A DNA stretch of 64,000 nt from Myxococcota bacterium (GCA_963169045.1 CAUJDF010000044.1:186001-250000); one strand, 5' to 3'. Counted from the stretch's first letter, positions 53,620 to 62,357 are shown. The notes: generated by a model from the letters alone, not told the origin. Made by a program: numbers and translations.

Positions 53620-55062
53620 TCAGACGGGTTCGCTCATGGAGGGGCCATCGGGCCGGTCGGTCGGCGCCGGCAGCGCATGGCGCGGTATGCTCACGAGCAC
53701 CGGCAGATCGGTGACGCGCGACAGCTCGTAGTCGTTGTAGACCGCCTGGTCGAAGTAGAGCACCACCAGCGCCACGCCGAACCCCGCCAGGAGACCCAGC
53801 ACGCCGGCAAAGACCAGCAGCAGCGTGCGTCCCGGCGGATCGGGCGCCTGCGGCAGGTTGGCCCAGTCCTGGATGCGGAACTGCTCCCCCTTCTCGCTTT
53901 CGAGCACCTGCGAGTCGTACTCGGCCTGCTTCAGATTCTGGCTGACCTTGTTGAGCTCCTCTTCGACGCGCTGACGCTCGCGCTGCAGCTCGTCGTGCTG
54001 CGCCTTGAGCACCGGGTTGATGCGCGCCTGTGCCCGCGCCTCGTCGATCTCCTTCAGCAGGCGCTCCCGGTCGCGCCGGAGCGCCCGGATCTCGAGGTCG
54101 ACCTCGGTGACCTGGGCCTGCGCGGTGGCGATGCCCGGGTTCGCGCTCGGCCGGAAAGACTTTCGCGCGACGTCGAGCTCGGCCTCGGCCGCCGCGAGCT
54201 CGTCGCGGGCGCTGATCACGTCCGGATGCTGGGACGTGTTCACGCTCTCAAGCTGGCGCAGCTTCGCCCGCTGGGCGGCGACCTTCTGCTCCGCGGCCCG
54301 GATCGCCGGATCGGAGGCGCTGCCGCCCCCGCCCTTCTCGCGCCCGAGCTGGGCCTGGAGCGTCACCTTGCGGTCCTGCGCCCGGTTCAGGTTGTCGTCG
54401 ACCGTCTTCATCTGCTCGACGAGCGCGCTGACCGGACTCTGCAGCGTGATCTCGCCGGCGCCGCCGAAGGTCGGATTGTCGGCGACGAACTGCTGGATCT
54501 TCTCGTTCCAGCCCTTGACCTCCTGCCGGAGCCGGTCGACCTGCTTGCGGAGGAAGTCGACGCGCTCGCGCGCCCCCTTCACGTCCTCCGACACGCTGCG
54601 GTTGATGAGCAGGCGCGACAGGCGGTCGGTGACCTCCTGCGCGGTCTTCGGGTTGGGGTGCGTGAAGGTGACCTGGAACGAATCGCGGCCCGACACCTTC
54701 ACCTGCACGTAACGCCGCATGTAGTCGATGACCTTGTCCATCACGTCGGCGGCGCGCCGCTCGGGATAGAGGTTCAGGTCCTCGATGATCGTCTCGAGCG
54801 TCGTCCGGCTCGTCAGCATTGGCCGCAGGCTGCGCAGGCGGCCCTCGATGTTGACGTGCGACGGCGCCCGGGTGGGGTCGATGCCGCCGGGCTCGATGAG
54901 CACCAGCGCGCTCGACGTGAACGTCCGCGGCATCCGCATCACGAAGACACCGATGGCCGCGGTGACCACGGCGGCGACCCCCAGGATGAGCCACTTGCGC
55001 ATCAGCAGGCGGCGGCCCAACTGGAGGTAGTCGCGAAATGATTGAGGTCTGAAGAACGCCAT
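53620..55062 (-). CDS. Wzz-like polysaccharide chain-length determinant
   Basis: 480 residues of the polysaccharide copolymerase family. A first transmembrane helix (about 23-43), an N-terminal Wzz domain with 'FTSSALVLIEP' and 'LTSRTTLETIIEDLNLYP', a long coiled-coil periplasmic region (about 150-410), and a second transmembrane helix near 427-447 ('LLLVFAGVLGLLAGFGVALVV'-type). A short cytoplasmic tail of about 35 residues follows. The P-P-G-R before TM2 is typical. The kinase domain is a separate gene, as in XrtA-associated systems. It ends 1 base before the CpsD-like start. Confidence 0.93.
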   Translation of the reverse strand: MAFFRPQSFRDYLQLGRRLLMRKWLILGVAAVVTAAIGVFVMRMPRTFTSSALVLIEPGGIDPTRAPSHVNIEGRLRSLRPMLTSRTTLETIIEDLNLYPERRAADVMDKVIDYMRRYVQVKVSGRDSFQVTFTHPNPKTAQEVTDRLSRLLINRSVSEDVKGARERVDFLRKQVDRLRQEVKGWNEKIQQFVADNPTFGGAGEITLQSPVSALVEQMKTVDDNLNRAQDRKVTLQAQLGREKGGGGSASDPAIRAAEQKVAAQRAKLRQLESVNTSQHPDVISARDELAAAEAELDVARKSFRPSANPGIATAQAQVTEVDLEIRALRRDRERLLKEIDEARAQARINPVLKAQHDELQRERQRVEEELNKVSQNLKQAEYDSQVLESEKGEQFRIQDWANLPQAPDPPGRTLLLVFAGVLGLLAGFGVALVVLYFDQAVYNDYELSRVTDLPVLVSIPRHALPAPTDRPDGPSMSEPV

Positions 55063-55095
55063 CGTGCGAACTATATGTCCATTGGCGGTGAGTCG

Positions 55096-56592
55096 TCAGT
55101 AACCCGGATCCGCCGCCTCGCGACCGGCACCCGCGAAGTTGCCGCCCACCTCGGCCGCATCGGTCCCGATCGTCACGCCGACGAGAATTCGATGGCTGAG
55201 CAGCGAGCGGGTCGCCTCGTCATCGGAGAACCACTGGCTCGCGCTGTAGGCGAAAGTCGCCACCGTGTTGAAACCGAGTAGCCAGTCGAACTTGGCGGTG
55301 CCGTCGACGGAGTAGCCCTCGTAGCGACTCGGGTCGACGTCGCGCGGGTTCACGTTCTCCTCGACGACGAGCAGCAGCACGTCCTGGCGCGACGCCGACG
55401 CGGTGATCTGCCCCTGGACGCGCGGGAGCACGTTGCCCCGGGCGCCGAGCGCGAGGGCCGACGTGGCGAACACGGCCCCCAGCTCGCTGGCGTTGACGTC
55501 GCGGCGCAGCTCGGCCCGCAGCTGCCACTCCTCGACATTGCGGCTGACGCCGAGGGAGCCGATGCCGTCGAGGCGCTGCTGGTCGGGATCGGACACGGGG
55601 AAGAAGAGCTCGCCGCCGACGTTCAGATCGCCCGACCAGTTCGTCGCGAAGTCCCAAGCGAAGCCGGCGCGCGCTCCCAGCGTCTGCGTCGTCGTCGTCT
55701 CGGCCACGCCGTCCGTGCCGATCGCGTTCTCGTCGATGGCGCGAGCCGCCAGCTCCGGATCGAGCTCGTGCTCCGTCAGCCAGGTCGTCTGCGCGTCGAA
55801 GGCGAGGTTGTACCGCTGCCGCTCGCCGTGGCGGTAGGTGACGTTGTATGCGCCGCCGAGCGAGTAGGTGTCGAAGAGCGGCCGCACCACGAGGCGGCCT
55901 TCGCGCGTGCGCTGGACGAAGGGCTGGTCTTCGAGGAACCGCTGGATGCCGAAGGTGGCGGTCAGCCCGGTCGCCCAATACAGGCCACGGTCATAGCCGA
56001 TGCCGATCGACGAGTCGGTCCGGATGTAGGGGACCTCGTGCAGCGCGAAGGCGCCGCCGCCCAGGTCGAGGACCTGCGGATCGGTCGCGCCGCCCGGCGC
56101 CACGCCGCCCGGGGTGCCGGTGGGCACCGGAATCGGGTCGGGGCCGCCCTGCCCGTCCGCGGGATTGGCGCCGCCGATGGCGCTGATGTCCTGCTCGACG
56201 CGGTTGACGCCCCAGAAGAAGTTCTGACCGAGCTCGAGGCGCCACCAGGGTCCGAGGCGGGTCGTATTGTAGCCTTGAAGGCCGTGCACGATGTTGTCGG
56301 ACTCGACCTTCAGCGCGTCGGCCTTCAGCGGGTCGCCGATGGTGGAGACGCCGAGGGTGTACGACAGCTGGCCCGTGTTGCGCGGCAGCAGCCAGCGCGC
56401 GCCGGCGCTGCCCGTGAACGTGTAGCCGCTGCGCAGATCGGTGCCCTCGTCTCCCTCGGCCTCCTCGGCGATCAGCGGCACGTTCGACATGTCGAAAGTG
56501 CCGAAGGCGCTCCCGGAGGCGAAGGGCTGCCACCGCTGCGCGAACGCCGGACCCGCCGCCACGAGCGCGCTCGCCGCGACGAGGAGGCGCAC
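55096..56592 (-). CDS. Outer-membrane beta-barrel protein of the polysaccharide locus
   Basis: 498 residues from GTG 56592 with a signal peptide (MRLLVAASALVAAGPAFA|Q). The mature part is a succession of amphipathic beta-strands with aromatic girdles ('YTFTGSAGARWLLP', 'GYNTTRLGPWWRLELGQNFFW', 'GGAYNVTYRHGERQRYNLAF', 'GSLGVSRNVEEWQLRAEL'), consistent with a large outer-membrane barrel. Position between the Wza-like exporter and the chain-length protein matches the EpsL-like or XrtA-associated outer-membrane proteins. It may anchor or gate polysaccharide. I cannot place it more precisely. Confidence 0.8.
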   Translation of the reverse strand: MRLLVAASALVAAGPAFAQRWQPFASGSAFGTFDMSNVPLIAEEAEGDEGTDLRSGYTFTGSAGARWLLPRNTGQLSYTLGVSTIGDPLKADALKVESDNIVHGLQGYNTTRLGPWWRLELGQNFFWGVNRVEQDISAIGGANPADGQGGPDPIPVPTGTPGGVAPGGATDPQVLDLGGGAFALHEVPYIRTDSSIGIGYDRGLYWATGLTATFGIQRFLEDQPFVQRTREGRLVVRPLFDTYSLGGAYNVTYRHGERQRYNLAFDAQTTWLTEHELDPELAARAIDENAIGTDGVAETTTTQTLGARAGFAWDFATNWSGDLNVGGELFFPVSDPDQQRLDGIGSLGVSRNVEEWQLRAELRRDVNASELGAVFATSALALGARGNVLPRVQGQITASASRQDVLLLVVEENVNPRDVDPSRYEGYSVDGTAKFDWLLGFNTVATFAYSASQWFSDDEATRSLLSHRILVGVTIGTDAAEVGGNFAGAGREAADPGY

Positions 56593-56599
56593 GGCGGAG

Positions 56600-57202
56600 C
56601 TACGGGACGACGACGACGTCACCGCTCTGCAGATAGATGTTGTCGGCGATCTTGGCGCCCTCGACGACCGACGAGTAGTCGAAGAGGATGCGCTTCTCGC
56701 CATCGGGGAACCGGCGGACGATCACGATGCTGTCGCCCTCCGCGAACTGGGTGAGGCCGCCCGCCACCGAGAGCGCCTGGAGCACCGTGACGAAGCGGTT
56801 GGCGGTGTAGCGGTTCGGCGAACGCACCTGCCCGAGCACGAAGAACTCGTAGCTGCGCAGGTCGACGAGGGTCACAGTGACGATGGGCGCCTTGATGAAG
56901 GCCTCGAGGCGCTTGACGACCTCGCGCTTCACCTCGCTCGGCGTCAGGCCGACGACGCGGACGTCGTCGATCAGCGGGAGCGTGATGTTGCCGTCGGGAC
57001 GCACCGCCGCCTGTTCCGCCGAGAACGTCGGGTTGTCCTTGACGGTGACGCTGACGACGTCCGCGACGCCGAGGCGGTACTCCGGCTCGCCGCGGAGCTT
57101 GGTCATGTCGTCGACGTAGTTGGTCCCCGGGCCGCCTCCGCAGGCCGTCACGCCCGTCAGGCAGAACACCGCGAGCACGGTTGCCACGCGTCGTCGCACC
57201 AC
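56600..57202 (-). CDS. Wza-family polysaccharide export lipoprotein
   Basis: 200 residues from GTG 57202, preceded by GAGGAG. The lipobox is VTAC (cysteine near residue 21). The Poly_export domain is clear ('EYRLGVADVVSVTVKDNP', 'VRPDGNITLPLIDDVRVVGL', 'PIVTVTLVDLRSYEFFVLG'), followed by an SLBB-like unit ('VLQALSVAGGLTQFAEGD', 'IYLQSGDVVVVP'). It is short, with one SLBB and no C-terminal membrane helix, as in XrtA-type loci. It is the first gene of the cluster. Confidence 0.93.
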   Translation of the reverse strand: MVRRRVATVLAVFCLTGVTACGGGPGTNYVDDMTKLRGEPEYRLGVADVVSVTVKDNPTFSAEQAAVRPDGNITLPLIDDVRVVGLTPSEVKREVVKRLEAFIKAPIVTVTLVDLRSYEFFVLGQVRSPNRYTANRFVTVLQALSVAGGLTQFAEGDSIVIVRRFPDGEKRILFDYSSVVEGAKIADNIYLQSGDVVVVP

Positions 57203-57451
57203 GCCATCACTCCTCGGTCACGACCCGCCGGGCCGTGGTTCGTGCGCCCCCCGCGGGCGAACGTCGCTCAACCGCCCCGCTTTGTCCAGCGCGGCGACCG
57301 CCCCGCGCGGGCGCCCTTCCTCATGGAACAATGGAGACGCGGACCCCCAACGACGTTTCCCTCCCTCGTCGGCGGCGGCCCCTGCGCGGTGGTCATGGAA
57401 CATTTCAGCGTTCCTTGCCCACCGCGGCCGGGCGGCGATAGCCTTCGGCCC
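57203..57451. promoter_or_regulatory. Divergent regulatory region with a repeated 10-mer
   Basis: 249 bases between the divergent polysaccharide and VTC operons. The 10-mer TCATGGAACA occurs at 57321-57330 and 57393-57402, 72 bases apart (about seven helical turns). The second copy is part of an inverted repeat GGAAC-N8-GTTCC (57397-57414). These may be operator sites; no convincing sigma-70 or sigma-54 promoter was found here. Confidence 0.4.
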
Positions 57452-58252
57452 ATGTCCTCTTCCGGTGGCGTCATCGAGCGCTACGAGCTCAAGTACCGCC
57501 TGCCGCCGTCGCTCGTCGCGCCGGTGCGCGAGGCGATCGCCCGCTACTGCGCGCCCGACGAGGCGGGGGCGGGCGAGAGCTACCTGATCTCGAGCCTCTA
57601 TCTCGACACGCGCGAGTTCCGTCTCTATCGGGAGACGATGGAGCAGGCGCCGCGCCGCTACAAGCTGCGCATCCGGCGCTACGAGAGCGGTCCGTACTTC
57701 CTCGAGATCAAGCGCCGACTGAAGGACGTGATCATCAAGTCGCGCGCCGCCGTGCCGGCGGCGGCCTGGCCGGCGCTGATCCACGACCCGGCCGTCGAGG
57801 CGTCGCTCGTCCTCAAGCCACGGCAGCGGGCCGACGTCGCCCGGTTCGTGAACACCGTCCTGACGATCGACGCGCGCCCGGCGGCGGTCGTGCGTTACCG
57901 GCGCGAGGCCTGGGTCAGCCAGGTGGACGACTACGCCCGCGTGACGTTCGACCACCGCATCGAGGGCCACGCGCCGGTGGGCTGGACGGTGCCGGTCGCC
58001 GACGGACCCGGGTGGCGACCGGTCGACAAGCCCGAACGCTTCGGCCTCCCCATGTCGGGGGTCGTCCTGGAGTTAAAGGCCACCACCGCCGTGCCGTTCT
58101 GGATGATCGATCTCGCCCGGCGCTTCGGTCTGAAGCGCGAGGGATTCAGCAAGTTCGGCTCCGCGCTCGAGGCCGTCGTCGGCGTCCAGGGCGCGAGCGA
58201 GGGCTGGCGCGACATGCAAGCCGGACGCTGGGCGCGCGGAGGCCCGACGTGA
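57452..58252 (+). CDS. VTC-domain protein (polyphosphate polymerase-like)
   Basis: 266 residues, entirely a VTC domain of the triphosphate-tunnel superfamily. The tunnel residues expected of a polyphosphate polymerase are visible: 'ERYELKYRLP' (E-x-K type), 'KLRIRRY' (R-x-R), 'FLEIKRRL' (E-x-K), 'VVRYRREAW' (R-x-R), 'VLELKA' and 'FSKF' lysine. In eukaryotic Vtc4 these bind ATP gamma-phosphate and the growing polyphosphate. No SPX domain is present. The start is ATG 57452; the frame beyond is a shadow of other genes. The stop overlaps the next start by 4 bases (GTGA). Confidence 0.9.
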   Translation: MSSSGGVIERYELKYRLPPSLVAPVREAIARYCAPDEAGAGESYLISSLYLDTREFRLYRETMEQAPRRYKLRIRRYESGPYFLEIKRRLKDVIIKSRAAVPAAAWPALIHDPAVEASLVLKPRQRADVARFVNTVLTIDARPAAVVRYRREAWVSQVDDYARVTFDHRIEGHAPVGWTVPVADGPGWRPVDKPERFGLPMSGVVLELKATTAVPFWMIDLARRFGLKREGFSKFGSALEAVVGVQGASEGWRDMQAGRWARGGPT

Positions 58253-58944
58253 ACGAGTCGATCGACTTCACCCGCCTCTTCGGCACAGGATTGACCGAGG
58301 CCGGCTGGGAGCCGGTGGCGCTGGCCATGCTGATGGCGTTCGTGCTCGGCAAAGTGATCGCGTTCACCTATGAGCACACGTATGAGGGCGTGTCCTACTC
58401 GCGCTCCTTCATGCACTCGCTCGTGCTCGGCGCGCTCGTCTCGACGGTGCTGATGCTCGCCATCGGCGACAACCTCGCGAGAGGATTGGGCATTCTTGGC
58501 ACGATGGCCCTGGTGCGCTTCCGCACGAACGTTCGCGACAGCCGCGACATGATCTTCATCTTCGCCGCGCTGGCCGCCGGCGTCGCCGCCGGCGTGCGCA
58601 GCTACCCGGTCGCGGTCGTCGGGACGCTCGGCTTCTGCGTCGCCGCGGCCATCCTCCAGTGGTCGCCGTTCGGGCGCCGACAGCGGTTCGACGGCCTCTT
58701 GCGGTTCTGGCTGCCGCGCGAGGGCGCGAGCGGCGAGGTCGTCGGCGACATCCTGCGGAAACACTGCCGCGACTACGTCCTCGTCGCGCTGCGCGAGGCG
58801 GCCCAGGGCACGTCGCTCGAATACGCCTACCAGGTCCGCCTTCGGGCCCACGAGGGTCGCGACCAGCTCGTGCGGGCGCTCGAGGCCTTGCCCGGCATCG
58901 GCGGGCTGACCCTCTTGCTCGAGGAAGCGCACGGAGAACTATGA
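58249..58944 (+). CDS. DUF4956 inner-membrane protein
   Basis: 231 residues with about four transmembrane helices in the first 150 ('PVALAMLMAFVLGKVIAFTY', 'SFMHSLVLGALVSTVLMLAI', 'MIFIFAALAAGVAAGV', 'VAVVGTLGFCVAAAILQW'). The loop 'GILGTMALVRFRTNVRDSRDM' is characteristic of DUF4956. The C-terminal 80 residues are a soluble ferredoxin-like segment ('YVLVALREAAQGTSLEYAYQV'). DUF4956 genes commonly sit beside VTC-domain genes. GTG 58249 overlaps the VTC stop; its own stop overlaps the next ATG (ATGA). It could be the membrane channel or anchor for VTC's product. Confidence 0.9.
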   Translation: MNESIDFTRLFGTGLTEAGWEPVALAMLMAFVLGKVIAFTYEHTYEGVSYSRSFMHSLVLGALVSTVLMLAIGDNLARGLGILGTMALVRFRTNVRDSRDMIFIFAALAAGVAAGVRSYPVAVVGTLGFCVAAAILQWSPFGRRQRFDGLLRFWLPREGASGEVVGDILRKHCRDYVLVALREAAQGTSLEYAYQVRLRAHEGRDQLVRALEALPGIGGLTLLLEEAHGEL

Positions 58945-60917
58945 GACGCGGCGCGCGCGGGTGGATCTCCGCCGCCGTCTGGGCGTTCGCCGCCCTGGCC
59001 GCGGTGGTGTTGTGGATGCGGGCGAGCGTCGTCGGCGGCGGCCTGCCCGCCGTCGTCGACGCGCAGGCGCACCAGCTCGGCCCGATCGAGGCCGGCCGGC
59101 TCGCCGCGGTGCTCGTCGCGCCCGGGGACGAGGTCTCGCCCGGCCAGGTGCTGGCGCGAATGGACACGACCGACATCGACGCCGAGCTCGAGGTGCAGAA
59201 GGCCCTGCTCACCGAGTACCTCGCCGAGGTCGAGGCGACCGCCGTCACCTACGCCGAGGAGAGCCGCGATCGCCGCCTCTCCGTGGCCGCCGACCTCGCC
59301 AAGGTCCGGGCGGCCCTGGCGGAGGTCCGCGGGCAACAGGCCGCGCGGGAAGCGGAGATCGGCGCGCTCAAGCACCAGCTCCAGCGCCTCGACTCTGCGA
59401 TGCAGAACCGCCTCACCCTGGTCGACAAGGTGGGTGAGATGCAGGCCCGGCAGCAGAGCCTCGCCAACGAGTCGCGGCATGCGCCCGCGGCGCTGCGGGC
59501 CTGGGCGGATCTCGCCAGTCAGGTCGAGCGGACGATGTCCGAGCTCGGCGAGGGCGACCTCGCGAAGCGCCTCGGTCCGTTCAGGGCGCGCGCCGAGACG
59601 CAGTCCCGGCGGGTTCAGCAGCTCCTCGAGCTCCGCGAGCGGCGCAACATCCGCTCCCCGGTGCACGGTCGCGTCACCGTGGTGCTGCGGGCCGCCGGCG
59701 ACGCGGTCCCGACAGCCGATCCGATCATTCGCGTGGTTCCGCTCGGATCGCAGCGACTCACGGCGTACCTGCCCGAAGAGCAGGCGCGCGGGGTCACCGT
59801 GGGCATGGCCGTCGAGGCGGTCGTGCGCGACCGCACGTCCGGGATGGCGGCCACGGGCGTGGTCGAGCGGCTCGGCCCCGAGATCGTCCTGCTGCCGATG
59901 CAGCTCTGGCTCACCCCCGACCAGCCCCGCTATGGCCGCCCGTTCCACGTGCGCCTCCACGGAGACGCGCAGCTCCTGCCGGGCGAGGTTGCCTTCGTGC
60001 ACCCGCAAGCCGCCGGCGGCGCCCAGGCCGCCTCCACCGCGGTCCCAGGGCCGGCGGCGGTCGTCGTCCCCGACGCGCTGCGGACGCGGACGCGGCTCGA
60101 GCCGAGCGGCGCGGTCTGGGTGCCCTCGCTCGAGCGCCTGCTGGTCGTCAGCGACGATACGGGCCTTGGCGGCGACGACGAGCACACGCCGATGGTGTTC
60201 ACGGCCTCCGCCGACGGACGCTTCGACGAGCAGCCGCTGCCGCTGAGCGGCGTGGAGAGCGTCTCGGACCTCGAGGCGGTGACGCGCTCGAAGGACGGCA
60301 CGTTCTACCTCGTCACCTCGCAAAGCCGCAGCAGCAAGGGCAAGCGGCCCGAGAAGCGACAGTGGCTCCTACGGGCCCGCCTCGAGGGCAGGGAGCTGCG
60401 CGTCACGGGAAAGGTCGCGCTCTTCGAGCGGCTGGCCCGCGACCTCACGGACGAGGCGAAGTCCGACCTCGGCATCGGGCCGGATCTGGACATCGAGGGC
60501 GCCACGTGGCGAGACGGCGACCTGCTGCTCGGCCTGAAGGCCCCGATCGACCGCAACGGCCGCGCCGTGATCTGGCGGCTGGCGGAAGTCGACGCTCTCT
60601 TGGACGGCGGCAAGGCGCCGGTGGTGACTCGCTTCCGCGAAGTGTCGCTGCCGACCGAAGGCGCGCCCGGCGGCGTCTCCGACCTGTACCTCGAGGGCGA
60701 CCGACTCTTCCTCCTCAGCACATTGCCCGAGGGACCGGCCTGCGGCGCCGCCTGGCGGCTGGATCTCTCGAAGCCGGGCGCCAGCCCGGAGCGCCTCGGC
60801 CGCTGGCCCGACGTCAAGCCTGAGGCCCTCGCCCGTGCGGGCGACGGCCGTCTCGTGGTGCTGTTCGACGGCGGCGACGACGGACCCTCCCGCGTGGCCC
60901 ATCTCCCGGAGCCCTGA
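58941..60917 (+). CDS. HlyD-type membrane-fusion adaptor fused to a propeller-like domain
   Basis: 658 residues. A transmembrane helix (10-26) is followed by the first half of a lipoyl domain ('GRLAAVLVAPGDEVSPGQVLA', about 50-75), a coiled coil (80-235), the second lipoyl half ('RNIRSPVHGRVTVVLRAAGD') and a beta-barrel to about 350. After an Ala-rich linker a second part of about 280 residues begins: 'SGAVWVPSLERLLVVSDDTG', 'DLEAVTRSKDGTFYLVTSQ', 'DLDIEGATWRDGDLLLGLKA'. This resembles DUF3616 or SdiA-regulated-like beta-propellers. The fusion is unusual. The ATG overlaps the DUF4956 stop by 4 bases, and the TolC-like gene follows with no gap. Confidence 0.88.
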   Translation: MRRGARGWISAAVWAFAALAAVVLWMRASVVGGGLPAVVDAQAHQLGPIEAGRLAAVLVAPGDEVSPGQVLARMDTTDIDAELEVQKALLTEYLAEVEATAVTYAEESRDRRLSVAADLAKVRAALAEVRGQQAAREAEIGALKHQLQRLDSAMQNRLTLVDKVGEMQARQQSLANESRHAPAALRAWADLASQVERTMSELGEGDLAKRLGPFRARAETQSRRVQQLLELRERRNIRSPVHGRVTVVLRAAGDAVPTADPIIRVVPLGSQRLTAYLPEEQARGVTVGMAVEAVVRDRTSGMAATGVVERLGPEIVLLPMQLWLTPDQPRYGRPFHVRLHGDAQLLPGEVAFVHPQAAGGAQAASTAVPGPAAVVVPDALRTRTRLEPSGAVWVPSLERLLVVSDDTGLGGDDEHTPMVFTASADGRFDEQPLPLSGVESVSDLEAVTRSKDGTFYLVTSQSRSSKGKRPEKRQWLLRARLEGRELRVTGKVALFERLARDLTDEAKSDLGIGPDLDIEGATWRDGDLLLGLKAPIDRNGRAVIWRLAEVDALLDGGKAPVVTRFREVSLPTEGAPGGVSDLYLEGDRLFLLSTLPEGPACGAAWRLDLSKPGASPERLGRWPDVKPEALARAGDGRLVVLFDGGDDGPSRVAHLPEP

Positions 60918-62153
60918 GTGGGACCTCATCGTCGCGCGGCCATATGCGCGGCCGCGCTCGCCACGTCACTGGCGGGCTGCTACCGGCCCGCCCCCCTGCC
61001 CGACTTCGCGCCGCGTCCGGCCCCCGGGGCGCCCGACCCGTCGGCAGCGACGTCGGATCCGGCCGACTGCGAGGCCGCCGTCGCCGCGGCGCTCGCTCGC
61101 CACCCCCTCGTGAAGGCGGCCGAAGCCGGGATCCCCGTCCAGCACGTCGCGGCGAACGCGGCCGACGAGCTCCCCGTCCCCGAGATCCGCGCCCGCGACG
61201 ACGCACGCAACCCGGGCGGCATGCTGCGCGTCGGGGTGCGCGTCGACCTGCCCGTGCCGGGCGCGGCGAGCGCGCGTGTCGAAGCCGCTCGCGCCGAGGG
61301 GCGCCACGTCGCCGCCGAGGCGGACTTCGTGCGAGCGGAGGTGGCCGCCGAGGTCCGGATCGCGTTCGCGGAGCTGACCTTCGCGCGCGAGATGCGGCGC
61401 ATTCGCGAGCGGCAGCGCACGCTGGCGCTCGCGCGAAGAAGCGAGGCCGAAGCGCTGTTGCGCGCCGGCGCCGCCACCGTCCTCGCGGAGCAGTCGGCGG
61501 CGTTGCGGGTACTGCGCGCCGAGGCCGCGCTCGCCGAGGCCATCCAGGAGGAGGAGAGCGCCGCGGTCGCCATCCGTCGCTGGGCCGGTCTGCCGCCCGC
61601 CGCGGGGCCGTCCGCGTGCGCCGCGCCACCGGAGACGCCGACCGACCTGCGGACCCATCCGTCCGTGCGCGCCGCCGTGGAGGAGGCTCAGGCCGCCGAC
61701 GCCAATGCCTTCGCCGCGCGTCGGGACGCGTGGGCCTGGCCCACCTTCGTCGAGCTCAGCTGGGACCACGACGACGACGACGGCGACGCGCTGCTGGTCG
61801 CCACGGGTCTTCGCCTGCCCTGGGCGAGCGGTGAGGCGGACGTGGCGGAGGCCGAGGCCACGCAAGCGGTCGCCGAGGCGCGCGCCGCCCTCGAGGAGGT
61901 CGAGGCGGAGGTGGCCGCTGCCCGAGGCGCCCTGGCTTCCGCGCGGGCGGCGCTGGCCCACCTGGAAGGGGCGCGCGAGGTGCTGGGGACGGTGGCGGCC
62001 CTCGCGGATCGTGGCGAGCAGGGCGGCGCCGATCCCCGCGAGGTCATCGATCTGCGCGAACGTCTCGAGGACTACGCAGCCGACCTCGCCGAGGCGCGCT
62101 TGCGCGTCGACATCGCGGCCGCAGAGCTGCGACTGGCGTTGGGCCTGCCCTGA
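60918..62153 (+). CDS. TolC-family outer-membrane efflux lipoprotein
   Basis: 411 residues from GTG 60918, directly after the adaptor stop codon. The lipobox is TSLAGC (cysteine near residue 21), as in OprM-like members. The mature part is long alpha-helical with TolC-type repeats: 'AAVAAALARHPLVKAAEAG' and 'VRAAVEEAQAADANAFAARR', each followed by 'VGVRVDLPVPGAASARVEAA' or 'LLVATGLRLPWASGEADVAE', showing the two-fold internal repeat. It is shorter than typical TolC. It should form the outer-membrane duct that docks to the adaptor. A strong bidirectional hairpin follows. Confidence 0.9.
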   Translation: MGPHRRAAICAAALATSLAGCYRPAPLPDFAPRPAPGAPDPSAATSDPADCEAAVAAALARHPLVKAAEAGIPVQHVAANAADELPVPEIRARDDARNPGGMLRVGVRVDLPVPGAASARVEAARAEGRHVAAEADFVRAEVAAEVRIAFAELTFAREMRRIRERQRTLALARRSEAEALLRAGAATVLAEQSAALRVLRAEAALAEAIQEEESAAVAIRRWAGLPPAAGPSACAAPPETPTDLRTHPSVRAAVEEAQAADANAFAARRDAWAWPTFVELSWDHDDDDGDALLVATGLRLPWASGEADVAEAEATQAVAEARAALEEVEAEVAAARGALASARAALAHLEGAREVLGTVAALADRGEQGGADPREVIDLRERLEDYAADLAEARLRVDIAAAELRLALGLP

Positions 62154-62191
62154 GGCGCCCGTCGGTGCGGCGCCGTGTCGGCTTCAAGGGC

Positions 62192-62228
62192 AAAAAAAAA
62201 GGGCCGAAGCGGTTGGCTTCGGCCCTTT
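62192..62228 (-). terminator. Rho-independent terminator after tRNA-Gly
   Basis: A 13-bp stem (AAAGGGCCGAAGC at 62198-62210 with GCTTCGGCCCTTT at 62216-62228) around a 5-base loop. On the minus strand it is followed by nine T residues. It also lies after the convergent TolC-like gene and may stop that transcript too. Confidence 0.88.
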
Positions 62229-62230
62229 GC

Positions 62231-62302
<72 letters not shown>

Positions 62303-62357
62303 TCAGTGGACCGTCACTTCGTCTGTTGCTTGCGCTGTCGCCGCCGTGACGGGGGGT

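Noticed and set aside
56441-57451. Upstream extension of the VTC gene
   Set aside because: The region is antisense to the Wza-like and outer-membrane genes. The VTC domain begins normally at ATG 57452.
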